From assembly GCF_000265365.1 (NCBI RefSeq), contig NC_018011.1:310001-374000 (forward strand): 64,000 nt of DNA. The letters run 5' to 3'. The notes beneath the pieces were generated by a model. The model searched no databases. It worked only from the letters and a program-made list of their open reading frames with translations, and was not told the origin of the DNA. Both the position numbers and the translations under genes were made by a program. Shown here piece after piece: positions 9,220 to 19,300 of this stretch. Every line of letters starts with the position of its first letter. Positions within the stretch are counted from its first letter, which is position 1. This DNA comes from Alistipes finegoldii DSM 17242. GTDB lineage: Bacteria; Bacteroidota; Bacteroidia; Bacteroidales; Rikenellaceae.

Positions 9220-9229
9220 AAGCGTTAAT
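8984..9229 (-). repeat. 246-bp perfect inverted repeat, left copy
   Basis: This stretch, read on the minus strand, is identical to 21327-21572 on the plus strand. It covers 10 bp upstream, the signal peptide and the start of the carboxypeptidase-like domain of SusC-A. Identity stops abruptly on both sides. The copies are in opposite orientation about 12.1 kb apart, so recombination between them would invert everything between, including the recombinase. Confidence 0.95.
9191..9229 (-). other. Candidate recombination core site at SusC-A start
   Basis: On the minus strand ATTAACG, 25 bp containing the ATG, and CGTTAAT form a dyad with 7-bp arms (8 bp when one flanking base pair is counted). 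The same arrangement is found at 19470-19508 (SusC-B) and 21327-21365 (SusC-C). Arms with a spacer of this kind suit a tyrosine recombinase core. Activity is inferred. Confidence 0.6.
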
Positions 9230-9504
9230 TTTAATTAATTTTAAAATAGAAAGCCAGCATCCTCTATTCGGGTTTGCAGATATCCCCAATGGTTTGATCT
9301 TCAGTGCCGTTTTCGATTTTCGATGCCGGAAAAAGGCGCGAACGCAGGCACCTTTGCAACTATACGGTCACCTGAAAACGCCAAACAACTCACTAAAGAT
9401 CAGCTGATTGGAAATAACCGAACAGGTAAGAACGTTACCAGAGTATAACCTTTCCGGGATGCTTGCGGGCTGAAACCGGAGCCGGAAACCGGGTGGAAAG
9501 TGCA
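9230..9504 (-). promoter_or_regulatory. Leader of SusC-A with dyad; no consensus promoter
   Basis: The 275 bp upstream of the SusC-A site hold no exact TAnnTTTG. The nearest match is TATAGTTG (minus strand, about 9357-9364) with a TTTG 17 bp upstream, both imperfect. A dyad, minus strand GGTTATACTCTGGTAAC at 9434-9450, resembles elements upstream of SusC-B and SusC-C. No open frame is supported here. Confidence 0.5.
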
Positions 9505-9538
9505 TAAAAAATGTGCGGCATCTAACGATGCCGCACAT
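9505..9538 (-). terminator. Terminator after the S8-lipocalin pair
   Basis: Minus strand TGTGCGGCATC, loop GTTA, GATGCCGCACA followed by six T. It separates the lipocalin-like gene from the leader of SusC-A, so SusC-A needs its own promoter or one delivered by inversion. Confidence 0.92.
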
Positions 9539-9572
9539 GGCGCCAGAGGGGAGCGATCCCGCCTGCGATGTT

Positions 9573-10049
9573 CTATAAAAGCCGGATCAGAACCGTCCGG
9601 GAACTCTTCATCACGGCCGCTCCGTTTTTGACCCCGTCGGGAATCGCGGCGCGCACATAAACGCCCGTCTCCGCGACGCCCGTGGCGCTGGTCAGCGTCA
9701 GCGTATTGCCCGACTCGTCGAAAGCGATGTCGTAAGTGCTGCCGAACGGCTTGCCGTCGCTGTATACGCCGCCGAGCACGTCATTTTTGACCTCGTATTT
9801 TCCCGAATACTTCTGGTAGCCCACCTGCTCGATCCGTTGGTATATTTCGAACGAACGGTCCGCGCCGAAGGAGACATAGGCATCGAAATCCCGCGGAGCT
9901 TCGCCGTTCCACGTTTTGAGCTGCCATTCGCCTGCAAGCTGTTTTACCAGCGGCGACACCTTCTCCTTGTCCGACGATCCGCAGCCGGCGAACAGACACA
10001 AGCCCAGTGCGGCCAGTACGATATAGATAGTCTTTCTCATAATCTTCAT
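9573..10049 (-). CDS. Lipocalin-like lipoprotein (left copy)
   Basis: 158 residues with lipobox cysteine in LCLFAGC, then GSSDKEKVSP and a small beta-rich domain with a GEWQLKTWNG segment, typical of lipocalin-like lipoproteins of Bacteroidetes. An internal ATG three codons in (10040) gives MRKTIYIVL and is equally plausible. It begins 9 bp after the S8 peptidase gene and is followed by a terminator, so the two form a unit. It is highly similar to the copy at 31448-31924. It could be an inhibitor, chaperone or ligand carrier for the neighbouring protease, but the sequence does not decide. Confidence 0.75.
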   Translation of the reverse strand: MKIMRKTIYIVLAALGLCLFAGCGSSDKEKVSPLVKQLAGEWQLKTWNGEAPRDFDAYVSFGADRSFEIYQRIEQVGYQKYSGKYEVKNDVLGGVYSDGKPFGSTYDIAFDESGNTLTLTSATGVAETGVYVRAAIPDGVKNGAAVMKSSRTVLIRLL

Positions 10050-10058
10050 GCGTTTATA

Positions 10059-12089
10059 TTACAACCAACCTCCGTTTTCGGTCTGTACCGCGCGGGCGAT
10101 GACGGCGAACTCCTTGGCGATCTCCATGCCGCCCATCGATGTCCCCGTGCCGAGACCGCTGCCTCCGGCAACCGCCCTGACCGTTATTCGGGCCACGCCC
10201 GGCTTGGTGCAGTGCAGCCTCAGTTTCCCGGACACGAAGGTCGGCTCCGCCGAAATACCGAGCTTGGTCCTGTCAGCCTGCGAGATCTCGACGCCGAGAT
10301 AGGTCAGGTTCGCCGAAGCCTTGCCGAAGTACTTGTCGAGCGAAAGCTGCTGCTGTACGCCGACTTTCGCTTTCAGGCAGGGTGTGCCCTCGATCTGCAT
10401 CAGAAGCTGGTAGGCGTCGATCGCTCCCGTACCCATCTGCTTGCGGTAGTTGCGCAGCTGCATGGTGGTCAGGGATTGTTTGGTGCCGTCGAGGTAGGTG
10501 TCGATGTCGTTCACCGAAGTCAGAAGCATCGATTTGAATTCGGCCACCGTATATTGCTTCCCTTTGGCCAGCGCGTAGGAAAGCCCCAGCGCGGCGACGC
10601 CCGATACGTGCGGGCAGGCCATCGAGGTGCCCTGCATATAGCCGTAATCCGACTGGTAAAGCTCGGACGGAAGCGTCGAAAGCACCTGCGCGGCGCTGCT
10701 TCCCGAAGGCGAGATATAGGCGTCGCCGCCCGGAGCCGCGACGTTGCAGCCCGGACCGTAGTTCGTGTAGTAGGCCGGCAGATAGTCGGGCGAAAAGGCG
10801 GTGACCGAAATGTAATCGCGGTAAGCGCCCGGATAACCGGACATGGCCTTGGCGTCGTTGCCCGCAGCGAAAATCACAAGTCCGCCGTCGAGAACGGCGT
10901 TGTTTTTCGTCGCGATGAAGTAGTCGATCGCCTGCTTTTCGATTCGCGCCCCGCTGGCGTAGGCGTTGTCGGTCGTGACCGCTCCGGCCGGATACCCCCA
11001 CGAACACTGGAGAATCGACGCCCCGTTGTCGGCAGCGTATTTGATCGCTTCGGCGGAAACGGCGGCCGAACCGCCCTCGCCGCCCGAAAATATCTGGCAC
11101 GACATGAGTTTCACGCCGTCGTTCCTGCCCGTGCCTCCCGCGATGCCCGACACGCCGACACCGTTGTTGCTGACGGCGGCTACCGTACCTGCGACGTGGG
11201 TGCCGTGGCCCGAATCGCCGATGTTCTTGCCTTTGTCGTCATAAGCTTCGACGTCCCATGTCAGCCGGCTCGTGCCCAGCGCGAAGTTGTAGCCGTAAAC
11301 GTCGTCGGCATAGCCGTTGCCGTCGTCGTCGCGGCCCGTCGCACCGCTCTGCTCGGCCTCGTTGATCCACATGTTGGCCGCCAGATCGGGATGCGAGTAC
11401 TTGATGCCCTGATCGACGATCGCCACGGTCAGCGACGGATCGCCCGCGGCGAGTTTCCACGCCTCCTCCACGTTGATATCCGCTCCGGCGCGCGTCGTTT
11501 CGGCAAATATTCTGTCGCCGTTGTTGCTGTAGTGCCACTGGTCCTTGTAGCCGGGATCGTTGAAACCTCCGGCGGCGGCGCGCGTCGCCGCCGAACCGCC
11601 CCTGTAGGGACAGGCCCTGTTGTCCGAAGCCAGCTGCAGTTTGGTGTTGAACTGCACGAAGCTCACCTCCGAAACGGCGGCGAGCCGCCGTGCCGCTGCG
11701 TCCAGATCGACTTCCTCGCCGAACGTTACGATATACCATTTATGCAGTCCCGCCGCGCGGGTGCGCTCTTCGGCGACCGGATTGCAGGGAAATACGCGGC
11801 GCAGCGAAGTGACGCCCAGTTGTGTGAAGATGTCGTCCACGGGCGCTATCCCGGAGCGCGTCGCCGCCGTACGCGTAATCGCCGCCGCTGCGGCGGTCTG
11901 TTCGACGTCCCCGACGGCATCGCCGTCGAAATAGATCAGCAGTTCGCCCCGCGCGGCATTCGCGGGAGCATTGACGATCTTGCGCATGGCGGCCGCCGGA
12001 GCCTCCTTGCCGCCGCTCTCTTCCATCGGGTCCGAGGCACAGCCCGCAAGGAACAGCAGCGCAAGCAGTAAAATTTTCTTGTCAGTCAT
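10059..12089 (-). CDS. Subtilisin-family (S8) peptidase lipoprotein
   Basis: 676 residues. The lipobox is LFLAGC (Cys17). An N-terminal region of about 150 residues resembles the propeptide of fervidolysin-like proteases. The S8 catalytic set is complete: Asp226 in VAIVDQG, His295 in GHGTHVAG, oxyanion Asn411 in FAAGND and Ser489 in QGTSMACPHVSG. A C-terminal beta-rich extension ends in NGGWL. It is predicted to be a surface-exposed or periplasmic serine endopeptidase feeding peptides to the SusC/SusD transporters. It is the left, in-frame version of the frameshifted gene at 29391-31438. It is preceded by a terminator, so its expression depends on read-through or an unseen promoter. Confidence 0.93.
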   Translation of the reverse strand: MTDKKILLLALLFLAGCASDPMEESGGKEAPAAAMRKIVNAPANAARGELLIYFDGDAVGDVEQTAAAAAITRTAATRSGIAPVDDIFTQLGVTSLRRVFPCNPVAEERTRAAGLHKWYIVTFGEEVDLDAAARRLAAVSEVSFVQFNTKLQLASDNRACPYRGGSAATRAAAGGFNDPGYKDQWHYSNNGDRIFAETTRAGADINVEEAWKLAAGDPSLTVAIVDQGIKYSHPDLAANMWINEAEQSGATGRDDDGNGYADDVYGYNFALGTSRLTWDVEAYDDKGKNIGDSGHGTHVAGTVAAVSNNGVGVSGIAGGTGRNDGVKLMSCQIFSGGEGGSAAVSAEAIKYAADNGASILQCSWGYPAGAVTTDNAYASGARIEKQAIDYFIATKNNAVLDGGLVIFAAGNDAKAMSGYPGAYRDYISVTAFSPDYLPAYYTNYGPGCNVAAPGGDAYISPSGSSAAQVLSTLPSELYQSDYGYMQGTSMACPHVSGVAALGLSYALAKGKQYTVAEFKSMLLTSVNDIDTYLDGTKQSLTTMQLRNYRKQMGTGAIDAYQLLMQIEGTPCLKAKVGVQQQLSLDKYFGKASANLTYLGVEISQADRTKLGISAEPTFVSGKLRLHCTKPGVARITVRAVAGGSGLGTGTSMGGMEIAKEFAVIARAVQTENGGWL

Positions 12090-12101
12090 GGTAGGTGAAT
12101 T

Positions 12102-12135
12102 TAAAAAGGGAACCGGCCTCGCGGGCCGGCTCCCC
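12102..12135 (-). terminator. Terminator or attenuator before the S8 gene
   Basis: Minus strand GGGGAGCCGGCC, loop CGCGA, GGCCGGTTCCC, then TTTTT. It lies between the 817-residue lipoprotein gene and the S8 start, only 12 bp before the S8 ATG, leaving no room for a separate promoter after it. It may reduce rather than stop expression of S8. Confidence 0.85.
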
Positions 12136-12167
12136 GGTGATAGTCGTACTGTCCGAACGACAGTTTT

Positions 12168-14621
12168 TTATTCGGTTATTTTCGCGCCGGTCCTGCGGGT
12201 GAAGTCCGCACTCCGGGCGGCGATTCCCTGACGGAATTCCACCTTGGCCTTGGCGGCGCCCAAAGCGGGCATGCCGACGATTTCGCACTCACGGCCGCGG
12301 TCGGCAGGCATTCTGTTTTCGCCGACAATTACTTTCGCAAGCTCCGGCCCGCGGAGTTCCACGTAATTGCCGGGCTGCACGGAGAGCGCCTTTACCACGG
12401 AAGCCATATCGGCGGCCGGATACAAATCCGGGTCTGCGAGCAGCAGCCATTCATGGAAGACGATGCCTCCTTCGCCGCCGGAGAATTTGTTCGTCGCAGG
12501 ATCGTAGCCCGCATAGATTCCGAACCACATGCCCGTGAACGTCAGATTGTTCGACGCCTGAAGCTGGGGATTGGGCACGAAAGCCACCAGTCCGTCGGCC
12601 ACCGGCGCGCCCAGAAGCAGGCCGCGTCCGCTGTAAACTCCGTCGTCACCCTCGGCCGTGTAAGCCACGTTCACGAAGTAATCCGTTCCCTGAAGCGTCA
12701 CGTTGCCGATCAGCTGCGGAGCGAGTACGTAGAGAAGGCCGCCGCTCCACGCCATATACTGCGATTCGCCGGCATTGAACGCCTGAGGAGCGCCCGTAAG
12801 TCCGGACACCTTCACGTAGTCACTGAATACGTTGTCGAAATCCGCATATCCGGAAGTCGTTCCTCCGTCTTCGACGACTACCTGTCCGAAGTACTGACGG
12901 GAGGTGTTGCCGGTCTTGTCATAGGCATCGACCGCATAGTAATCCCACGTTCCGCAGTAGCCCGCCTTGGTCAGGCCGTTTTCGACATCGTCGTACGTAT
13001 AGTGTATCTGCAGCGGATCCGGTTTGCCTGCCGTAGTCTGTTGCACGCTGTACAGTTTGCCGTAATAGCCGTTGTAAGCCCACACCAGCAGCACGTAATC
13101 CGTACCGGCGTTCAAGCCTTTATGAAGCAGCGAGAGACCCGTGTCGTTGATCTTGTCAATTTCTTCAGCCGTAATTGCCTTGCCGGACGTTTTGGCTATT
13201 TCAATCAGGTCCTCGCTGCTTTTACCGGTCAGGTCGGCACTCTTGAAGAGTCCCATGTAGCCCGATTCGATATTTTCACCGAACAGAATGGAGCGGATAG
13301 AGTTTTCGGGAGTGTGTCCCTGCGCTTCGAACTCCCACGTAAGCTCCGTACGGACGCTCAGCACGACGGGTTTGTCGTCGCCGGCCTTGACGTAGCCGAA
13401 TGACAGGAATTCGTAGCCCTGAAGCTCGCCCGCCTCATCGTAAATGTTGGCAACGACGGTGTATTTGCCGGTCTCTTCGAATTGGGCCACGATGGTTCCG
13501 TCCGCCGTGATCTCCTTCGACTCGACCGTTCCCGCGTCGATGCCCGCCGAATTCGCCTTGGCGATGGCGTCGCCGAAGACTCCTTCGAAGAAGGCGTATT
13601 TCACCTTGGCGACGTCGGCGCCCAGTTTGGCTGCGATCTCGACCTTGCCGTCGGCCGGTTCGCTGTCGGTCAGGGCGAGCGAGAAGTCGTACTCCTCGGC
13701 TCCCGGCAGCATCAGACGCTGCATGCCGCCGGCGTTGCCGACATACCAGCCGTCGTCGCCGAACATCAGCAGTACGCTTTTGGCCGGGAATGTAATGACT
13801 CCGTTCACGTTGGTGCCGTACCCGCTGCCGTTGAATCCGTTTTCCGGCACCTGCGAGGCAAAGCTGACGATACCGTCGCCGCTGTTGAGGAACACGCCCG
13901 TAGACTGTTCGGGCAGCCAGACCTTATCCGGATTCGTCGCGTCGATATAGGTAATGACATCCGAACGGTTGCCCGACACTTCGGACGGAGACATGTTCAG
14001 CAGCGAAGCCAGATACTCCGCCGAGTAGACGTTGCTGATGCGGTAGTAGCCGGGGTTGTCGTCGCGTTCGTAGATCTCCACCTCGCCTTCGCCGTAACGG
14101 TTGGGAATTCCGTAGGCGGAGCTGAGAATGTCGTCGCGCCATTTGCCCTTGGTCTCGCCTTTCGGCCCGGTCACGAGGTTCCATTTCACGCGGGTGACGG
14201 AGAAGCTTACGCCCGAAGCCTTTTCACCGTAGATGAAGGCGTATTTCTTGTCTTCGATCTGGATGTTGCAGGAATAGGTCGTACCGATTTCGGCGTCGGG
14301 GAAAGAGACCTGAAAGGTCGTTTCCGTCGCCCCGTCGTCGAACGAGATTTCCGAAGCGGAGAAGATCGCGTCCTCACTGCCCGTAACGGTTACGGGAACC
14401 GTGATGGCATCGGCGTCGTTGGTACGCATGGCCGTGAAGGTCAGTACCGTCGGATCGGCCGGATCGAGTTCGAGGTCCGCGGCGTTGTCCTGCGAGGGGA
14501 AGTAAACCCCATAGCAGCCGTCGGCCTCGGATTCGCCGCGGGTGTAGGTCGGATCGTCGGAACACCCTGCGAACACGAAAGTCGCAATAAGCGCGTATAA
14601 GAAATATTTGATTGCTTTCAT
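12168..14621 (-). CDS. Large multidomain surface lipoprotein of unknown function, operon B
   Basis: 817 residues. The signal MKAIKYFLYALIATFVFAGC has its lipobox Cys at 20. The mature protein has an N-terminal beta domain rich in Asp/Thr, like the cell-adhesion or Ig-like modules of SusE-type proteins, then long stretches with aromatic Gly-Tyr motifs. No catalytic motif can be recognised. It is the third gene of operon B after SusC-B and SusD-B, the position of SusE/F-like ligand-binding lipoproteins, so an outer-surface binding role is likely by context. It is not similar to the DUF4302 proteins that occupy later positions in operons A and C. Confidence 0.75.
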   Translation of the reverse strand: MKAIKYFLYALIATFVFAGCSDDPTYTRGESEADGCYGVYFPSQDNAADLELDPADPTVLTFTAMRTNDADAITVPVTVTGSEDAIFSASEISFDDGATETTFQVSFPDAEIGTTYSCNIQIEDKKYAFIYGEKASGVSFSVTRVKWNLVTGPKGETKGKWRDDILSSAYGIPNRYGEGEVEIYERDDNPGYYRISNVYSAEYLASLLNMSPSEVSGNRSDVITYIDATNPDKVWLPEQSTGVFLNSGDGIVSFASQVPENGFNGSGYGTNVNGVITFPAKSVLLMFGDDGWYVGNAGGMQRLMLPGAEEYDFSLALTDSEPADGKVEIAAKLGADVAKVKYAFFEGVFGDAIAKANSAGIDAGTVESKEITADGTIVAQFEETGKYTVVANIYDEAGELQGYEFLSFGYVKAGDDKPVVLSVRTELTWEFEAQGHTPENSIRSILFGENIESGYMGLFKSADLTGKSSEDLIEIAKTSGKAITAEEIDKINDTGLSLLHKGLNAGTDYVLLVWAYNGYYGKLYSVQQTTAGKPDPLQIHYTYDDVENGLTKAGYCGTWDYYAVDAYDKTGNTSRQYFGQVVVEDGGTTSGYADFDNVFSDYVKVSGLTGAPQAFNAGESQYMAWSGGLLYVLAPQLIGNVTLQGTDYFVNVAYTAEGDDGVYSGRGLLLGAPVADGLVAFVPNPQLQASNNLTFTGMWFGIYAGYDPATNKFSGGEGGIVFHEWLLLADPDLYPAADMASVVKALSVQPGNYVELRGPELAKVIVGENRMPADRGRECEIVGMPALGAAKAKVEFRQGIAARSADFTRRTGAKITE

Positions 14622-14658
14622 ATGTTTTTCGGTTTTAAATCATCCATGAAAACTTACG

Positions 14659-16275
14659 TTACTGCACCCACGGATCGATGATTCCCACGGGATTGGGGTT
14701 GTTCTGCGATTCGAGCGCGGTGTTCTGCTGGGTCTCCGTTTCGGGGATACAGAAGTTCCACCACGGTGCGCGGCCGTCGGTCGAGAAGCGGCAGTCCGAA
14801 GGTACGTTCGTGCCGACGTAGCCGGTTTTCAGGCTGTAATTCAGACGCTTGAAGTCGTAGAATACGACGCCTTCGCCCCATAGTTCGATACGCTTGTTCC
14901 AGATAATCTCCTCCACGACGTCGGCAGACGACACGGCCGAGGTGCTGAATTCCGGGTCGCGCTTGGCCATGAAGGTTTTGAGCAGCTGGAGACCTGCGGA
15001 GGCGTCGGCGTGCGCCGTAGCCTCGGCTTCGATCAGGTACATCTCCTCGACGCGCATCATCGGAATATCGGTAACGTTGCCGACGGAATAGGTCGCCGTC
15101 TCGCCTTCGGCGGGATGGAACTTCAGGTTCGCATAGGCCGGGAGGTTGGCGAACTGCGCCGCCGTCAGGTTGGTAATGTCGCTGTAATCGGCATATTTGG
15201 CATCGGGTCCCACGAACGCGCGCTTGCGCCAGTCGGTGTCGGATATTTCGTTGTAGAAATTGCTGGTAACGCCTTCGAAAACGTATTTGCCGCCATACCC
15301 CCACGTAGCCTCGCTCGAACGCCATGCCGCGAAATTCACAAGGTTGGCGATGCCTTCGGTAGACTGCGGAAGGTACCACATCCACGAATTGTTGGCTTTG
15401 TTGAAGCCCGTTTTGGGGTTCAGCCACTCCGCTTCGGTCATGATCGTGCATTTCGAGGCGTCGATGGCCTTGCGGGCATACGTCGCGGCGTCGGCATACT
15501 TCGACGAATCGAAGCCGCCCAGCCAGAGGTAAGCACGCGCCTTGATGCCGTAGACCACGGCCAGACTCGGATTGGTCTTCGACGAAGAGGTGTAGTTGGC
15601 CAGCAGCGCCTCGGCGTCGTCGAGGTCCCTGAGGATGAATTCGAACATCGCCTCGCGCGTCACGCGCGGATTGTTGCGGGCCATATCCTCGGTGGTGTTC
15701 TCATCCACGATCGGGACGGTCAGCCCCTTGACGCCCGAAACGTCGGTGTACTTGTTGTTGAGCGGATCGTACAGTCGGGCCAGATCCAGATAGAGCTGGG
15801 CGCGATAAGCTTTGGCGAAGCCCAGATAGCTTTTCTGCGCTTCGGAAAGTTCCACGCCCGCCAGCAGGCCGACCACATCGTTGCTCGATTTGATGAACGT
15901 ATAGTAGCAGTTCCACGGGAAGCGACATACGGTCTGCGTCGGACCGATCAGAATGCCCGACTGCCAGTAGGTGAACCAGTCATATCCCGAACCTTCGTCG
16001 CCGGAGGAGCATATCACGTCGCCCGTGGCGGCGTCCGTAGCGCACATCATGCCCGGATAGCCGAAGTCGAAGCCGTAGTTGTTCGTCCTGCCGTACACCG
16101 AATAGGGGTAGGTCATGTTGACGGGGATGGCATTGACGATGGCCTCCACCGCAGTCGGCGAATCGCTGACCTGTCCGGAAGTCGCGCTGTCGGTGGGGAA
16201 GGTCTCTTTGATACAGCCCGTGAGCGCCATGGAGCAGACAAGGGCGAGTGTCGTTGTTTTCAATATGTTTTTCAT
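14659..16275 (-). CDS. SusD/RagB-family lipoprotein B
   Basis: 538 residues with lipoprotein signal MKNILKTTTLALVCSMALTGC (Cys21). It has SusD features: an early AYRAQLYLDLARLYDP helix pair, RVEEMYLIEAEA near residue 400, and a C-terminal RIELWGEGVVFYDFKR segment. It is diverged from SusD-A and SusD-C, which resemble each other, so operon B probably takes a different ligand. It follows SusC-B by 25 bp. Confidence 0.92.
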   Translation of the reverse strand: MKNILKTTTLALVCSMALTGCIKETFPTDSATSGQVSDSPTAVEAIVNAIPVNMTYPYSVYGRTNNYGFDFGYPGMMCATDAATGDVICSSGDEGSGYDWFTYWQSGILIGPTQTVCRFPWNCYYTFIKSSNDVVGLLAGVELSEAQKSYLGFAKAYRAQLYLDLARLYDPLNNKYTDVSGVKGLTVPIVDENTTEDMARNNPRVTREAMFEFILRDLDDAEALLANYTSSSKTNPSLAVVYGIKARAYLWLGGFDSSKYADAATYARKAIDASKCTIMTEAEWLNPKTGFNKANNSWMWYLPQSTEGIANLVNFAAWRSSEATWGYGGKYVFEGVTSNFYNEISDTDWRKRAFVGPDAKYADYSDITNLTAAQFANLPAYANLKFHPAEGETATYSVGNVTDIPMMRVEEMYLIEAEATAHADASAGLQLLKTFMAKRDPEFSTSAVSSADVVEEIIWNKRIELWGEGVVFYDFKRLNYSLKTGYVGTNVPSDCRFSTDGRAPWWNFCIPETETQQNTALESQNNPNPVGIIDPWVQ

Positions 16276-16300
16276 TTCAATCCCTGTTTTATCCGTTAGA

Positions 16301-19300
16301 TTAGAACTGTACGGTTACACCGCCCGAAATAGTGCGGATCGGCGAGTAGTTGGAGAAGTTGGTCGCTCCCGTGAACGAATAACGCGGGTCGAGTCCCTGA
16401 CGCTTCGACCAGTAGACCACGTTGTCGCAGGCCAGATAGACGCGCAGTTTCTGTACGCCGAATTTCTGGGTGATCTTCGACGGCAGCGTATAGCCGACGT
16501 TGATGTTCGAGATGTTCAGGTAGCTCGCGTCGGTCAGGAAACGGTCGGAGACGCTCGTCGTATACTGGTCGCCGTATTGCAGACGGGGAATGTCCGAGCC
16601 TTTGTTTTCGGGCGTCCACGCCTTGAGGATGTCCTTGTGGTAGTTGGTGCCGACGGTGGTTCCGTAGGGCGACGACATGAAGCTGGCGTAACCCGAATCG
16701 TAGACCTTGCCGCCGATCTGGTAGTTGAACGAGATCGAGAAATCGACGCCGTAGGCCGAAACCGAGGTCGAGAAGCCGCCGTATACCGAAGGAATCGCGC
16801 TGTCGTGCAGGTAGCGGGTCGCGGAGGTGTAGTCCGAAGTCTTGGTCCGGGTGATCTTGCCGTCGTCGCCCTTCACGTCCTTGTACCAGAGCGAAGCGCC
16901 CGTTTCGGGATCGACGCCGGCGTACGAACGCAGGTAATAGGTGTAGAGCGGCAGCCCTTCGCCGACGAAATAACTGCCGTCGATATAGCCTTTGTAGCCC
17001 TCCACGGTCGTGGATTTGTGTTCGGGAGCCAGATAGGTGACCTCATTCTTCACATGGGTCAGGTTCAGGTTGAAGCTCCACAATACGTTTTTCGTGCGGA
17101 TCAGGTCGGCGTTCAGCTCCACCTCGACGCCGCGGTTGACCATGTCGCCCACGTTGGCGTAATAGGACGAGTAACCCAGCGACGAAGGAACCGAGAATGC
17201 GAAGAGCATGTCCGAAGTCTTGCGGTTGAAGAAATCGACGCTTCCGCTCAGGCGGTTGTTCCAGAAACCGAACTCCGTACCGATGTTCAGGTTGGTGTTG
17301 GTCTCCCACGTAATGTTGGGATTGCCTTTCTGCCCGAAGAGCACGGCGATTTCGCCGTTGTTGTTCTCGATCGAATAGGTGTCGGTGTAGAGGTAGTAGC
17401 CGATGTTGTCGTTGCCCTGCGAACCGTAAGATGACTTGAGTTTCAGCATGTTCACCCAAGGAGCGTCGAACCAGTTCTCCTGATTGAGGAGCCACGCGGC
17501 GCCTACCGACCAGAAGTTGCCCCAGCGGTGGTCGGGATGGAAGCGCGACGATGCGTCGCGGCGGTACGAACCGCTCACGAAGTAGCGGCCCGCATAGTCG
17601 TACTGGGCGCGCATGAAGTAACCCTCCGAGTTGTAGTCGTCGATGTAGGAGTGGGCGCCCGCGCCGTCAACGACGGCTCCGCCAAGCTCCTCGTTGTCAT
17701 AGGAGAAGAGTTTCGACTTGGTGCCGCTCAGGTAGTAATATTTTTTCTGATAGTACTCGTGACCGACCATCAGCCCCACGTTGTGCTTGCCGAAGGTCTC
17801 GTTGTAGTTCAGAATCTGCTGAAGGTTGTAGGCGATGTCGCGGGTGTGGTACTTCGAAATAGTACCGCCCGCCTCGGCGAACTGACCGTAATACTGGTTG
17901 TTGAGATAAGTCGTGCGGGTTTCGTCGATGTTGGTGCTGCCGTTTACCGTCAGCTTCAGCCCCTTGTAAAGCGAGATGTCCACGAAGCCGCTGCCCGAAA
18001 AGGCGTTGCCCTCGGCCTTTTTCTTGTTGAGCCAGCTGGTCTGCAGTCCGTTGGCGCCGGGCAGCAGCGGACGGGTCAGACCCGCATTGCCCTTGTCGCC
18101 GTAGTCGTACATCTGATAGCCGTTGTCGTCCACCATGATGCGGCCCGAACCGTCGCGGATGTATACCGGGTAGATCGGGGGCATCTGTGCAGAGAACGCG
18201 AAGATGTTGGCCGTCGAGGAAGCCGATCCTTCGTTCGAGTTGCCGTTGCTGTTGCTGAAGTGCGCATACGACATGTTGCCGCCCACCTTCAGCCACTTCT
18301 TGGCCTGATAATCGGCCTTCAGACGCGCGGTATAGCGCTCCAGCGCCGAACTTTTGATAATACCCGTATTGTCCAGATAACCGAGCGAAGCGTAGAACGA
18401 GCTGCGCTCCGTCGCACCGGAGATGTTCACGTTGTATTCCTGACGGAACGCCGACTGGTAAGCCTCGTCGATCCAGTCGTCGGGCGTCAGCCAATACTCC
18501 TGTCCGTTGTAGATGATCTTGCGGCCCAGCGTCGCGTTCGGATTCAGCTTGCCGTTGGTGCCGATCAGCGCCTGCCCTTCGGGAACCGTATAGACGTTGT
18601 ATCCCAGACCGCCCGTGCCGTTGGAAGTCAGGCCGCTGCTGGCCAGCGCATAGGCCTTCGCCGCCGGATTGGTCTGCGCATAATAGCCGTAGAGCGCCTT
18701 GAAATGCGTCTCGTAATACTGCGCGGGCGAGGTGATCACGTCGTACTCCTCCAGCGCTTTCGAGTTGACGCCCCACTTGGCGTCGATCGTCACGACGGCG
18801 TCGCCCGACTTCGCCTTTTTGGTGGTGACCATAATCACGCCGTTGGCGCCGCGGGCGCCGTACAGAGCGTTCGAAGCGGCGTCCTTGAGGACGGTCATCG
18901 ACTCGATGTCGTTCGTGTTCAGGTTGTTCAGGTCGCCTTCATAGGGCATGCCGTCCACAATCCAGAGCGGCTCCTTGCCGGCGTTGATCGAACCGAAACC
19001 GCGGACGCGGATCGAGGGGGTCTTGCCGAGATCTCCCGACGTGCTGGAGGTCTGCACACCGGCCACGCGGCCGACCAGAGCCGTCGCCACGTTGGAGGTC
19101 TGCACCTTGGCAATCTCATCCGATTTTATGACGGCAGCCGAACCGGTGAAAGCCTCTTTCTTTGCCGTACCGAAGGCCACGACGATCACATCGTCGATCG
19201 CTTGCGCATCCTCCTTCATCGTGACGTTGATCCGGGTTTTTCCGGCGATAGGCAGCTGCTGCGGCTCAAAACCGACAAACGTCACCACGAGCGTGCCGTT

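Noticed and set aside
9421..9480. Consensus promoter for SusC-A
   Set aside because: No TAnnTTTG at a usable distance from a TTTG; only imperfect matches.
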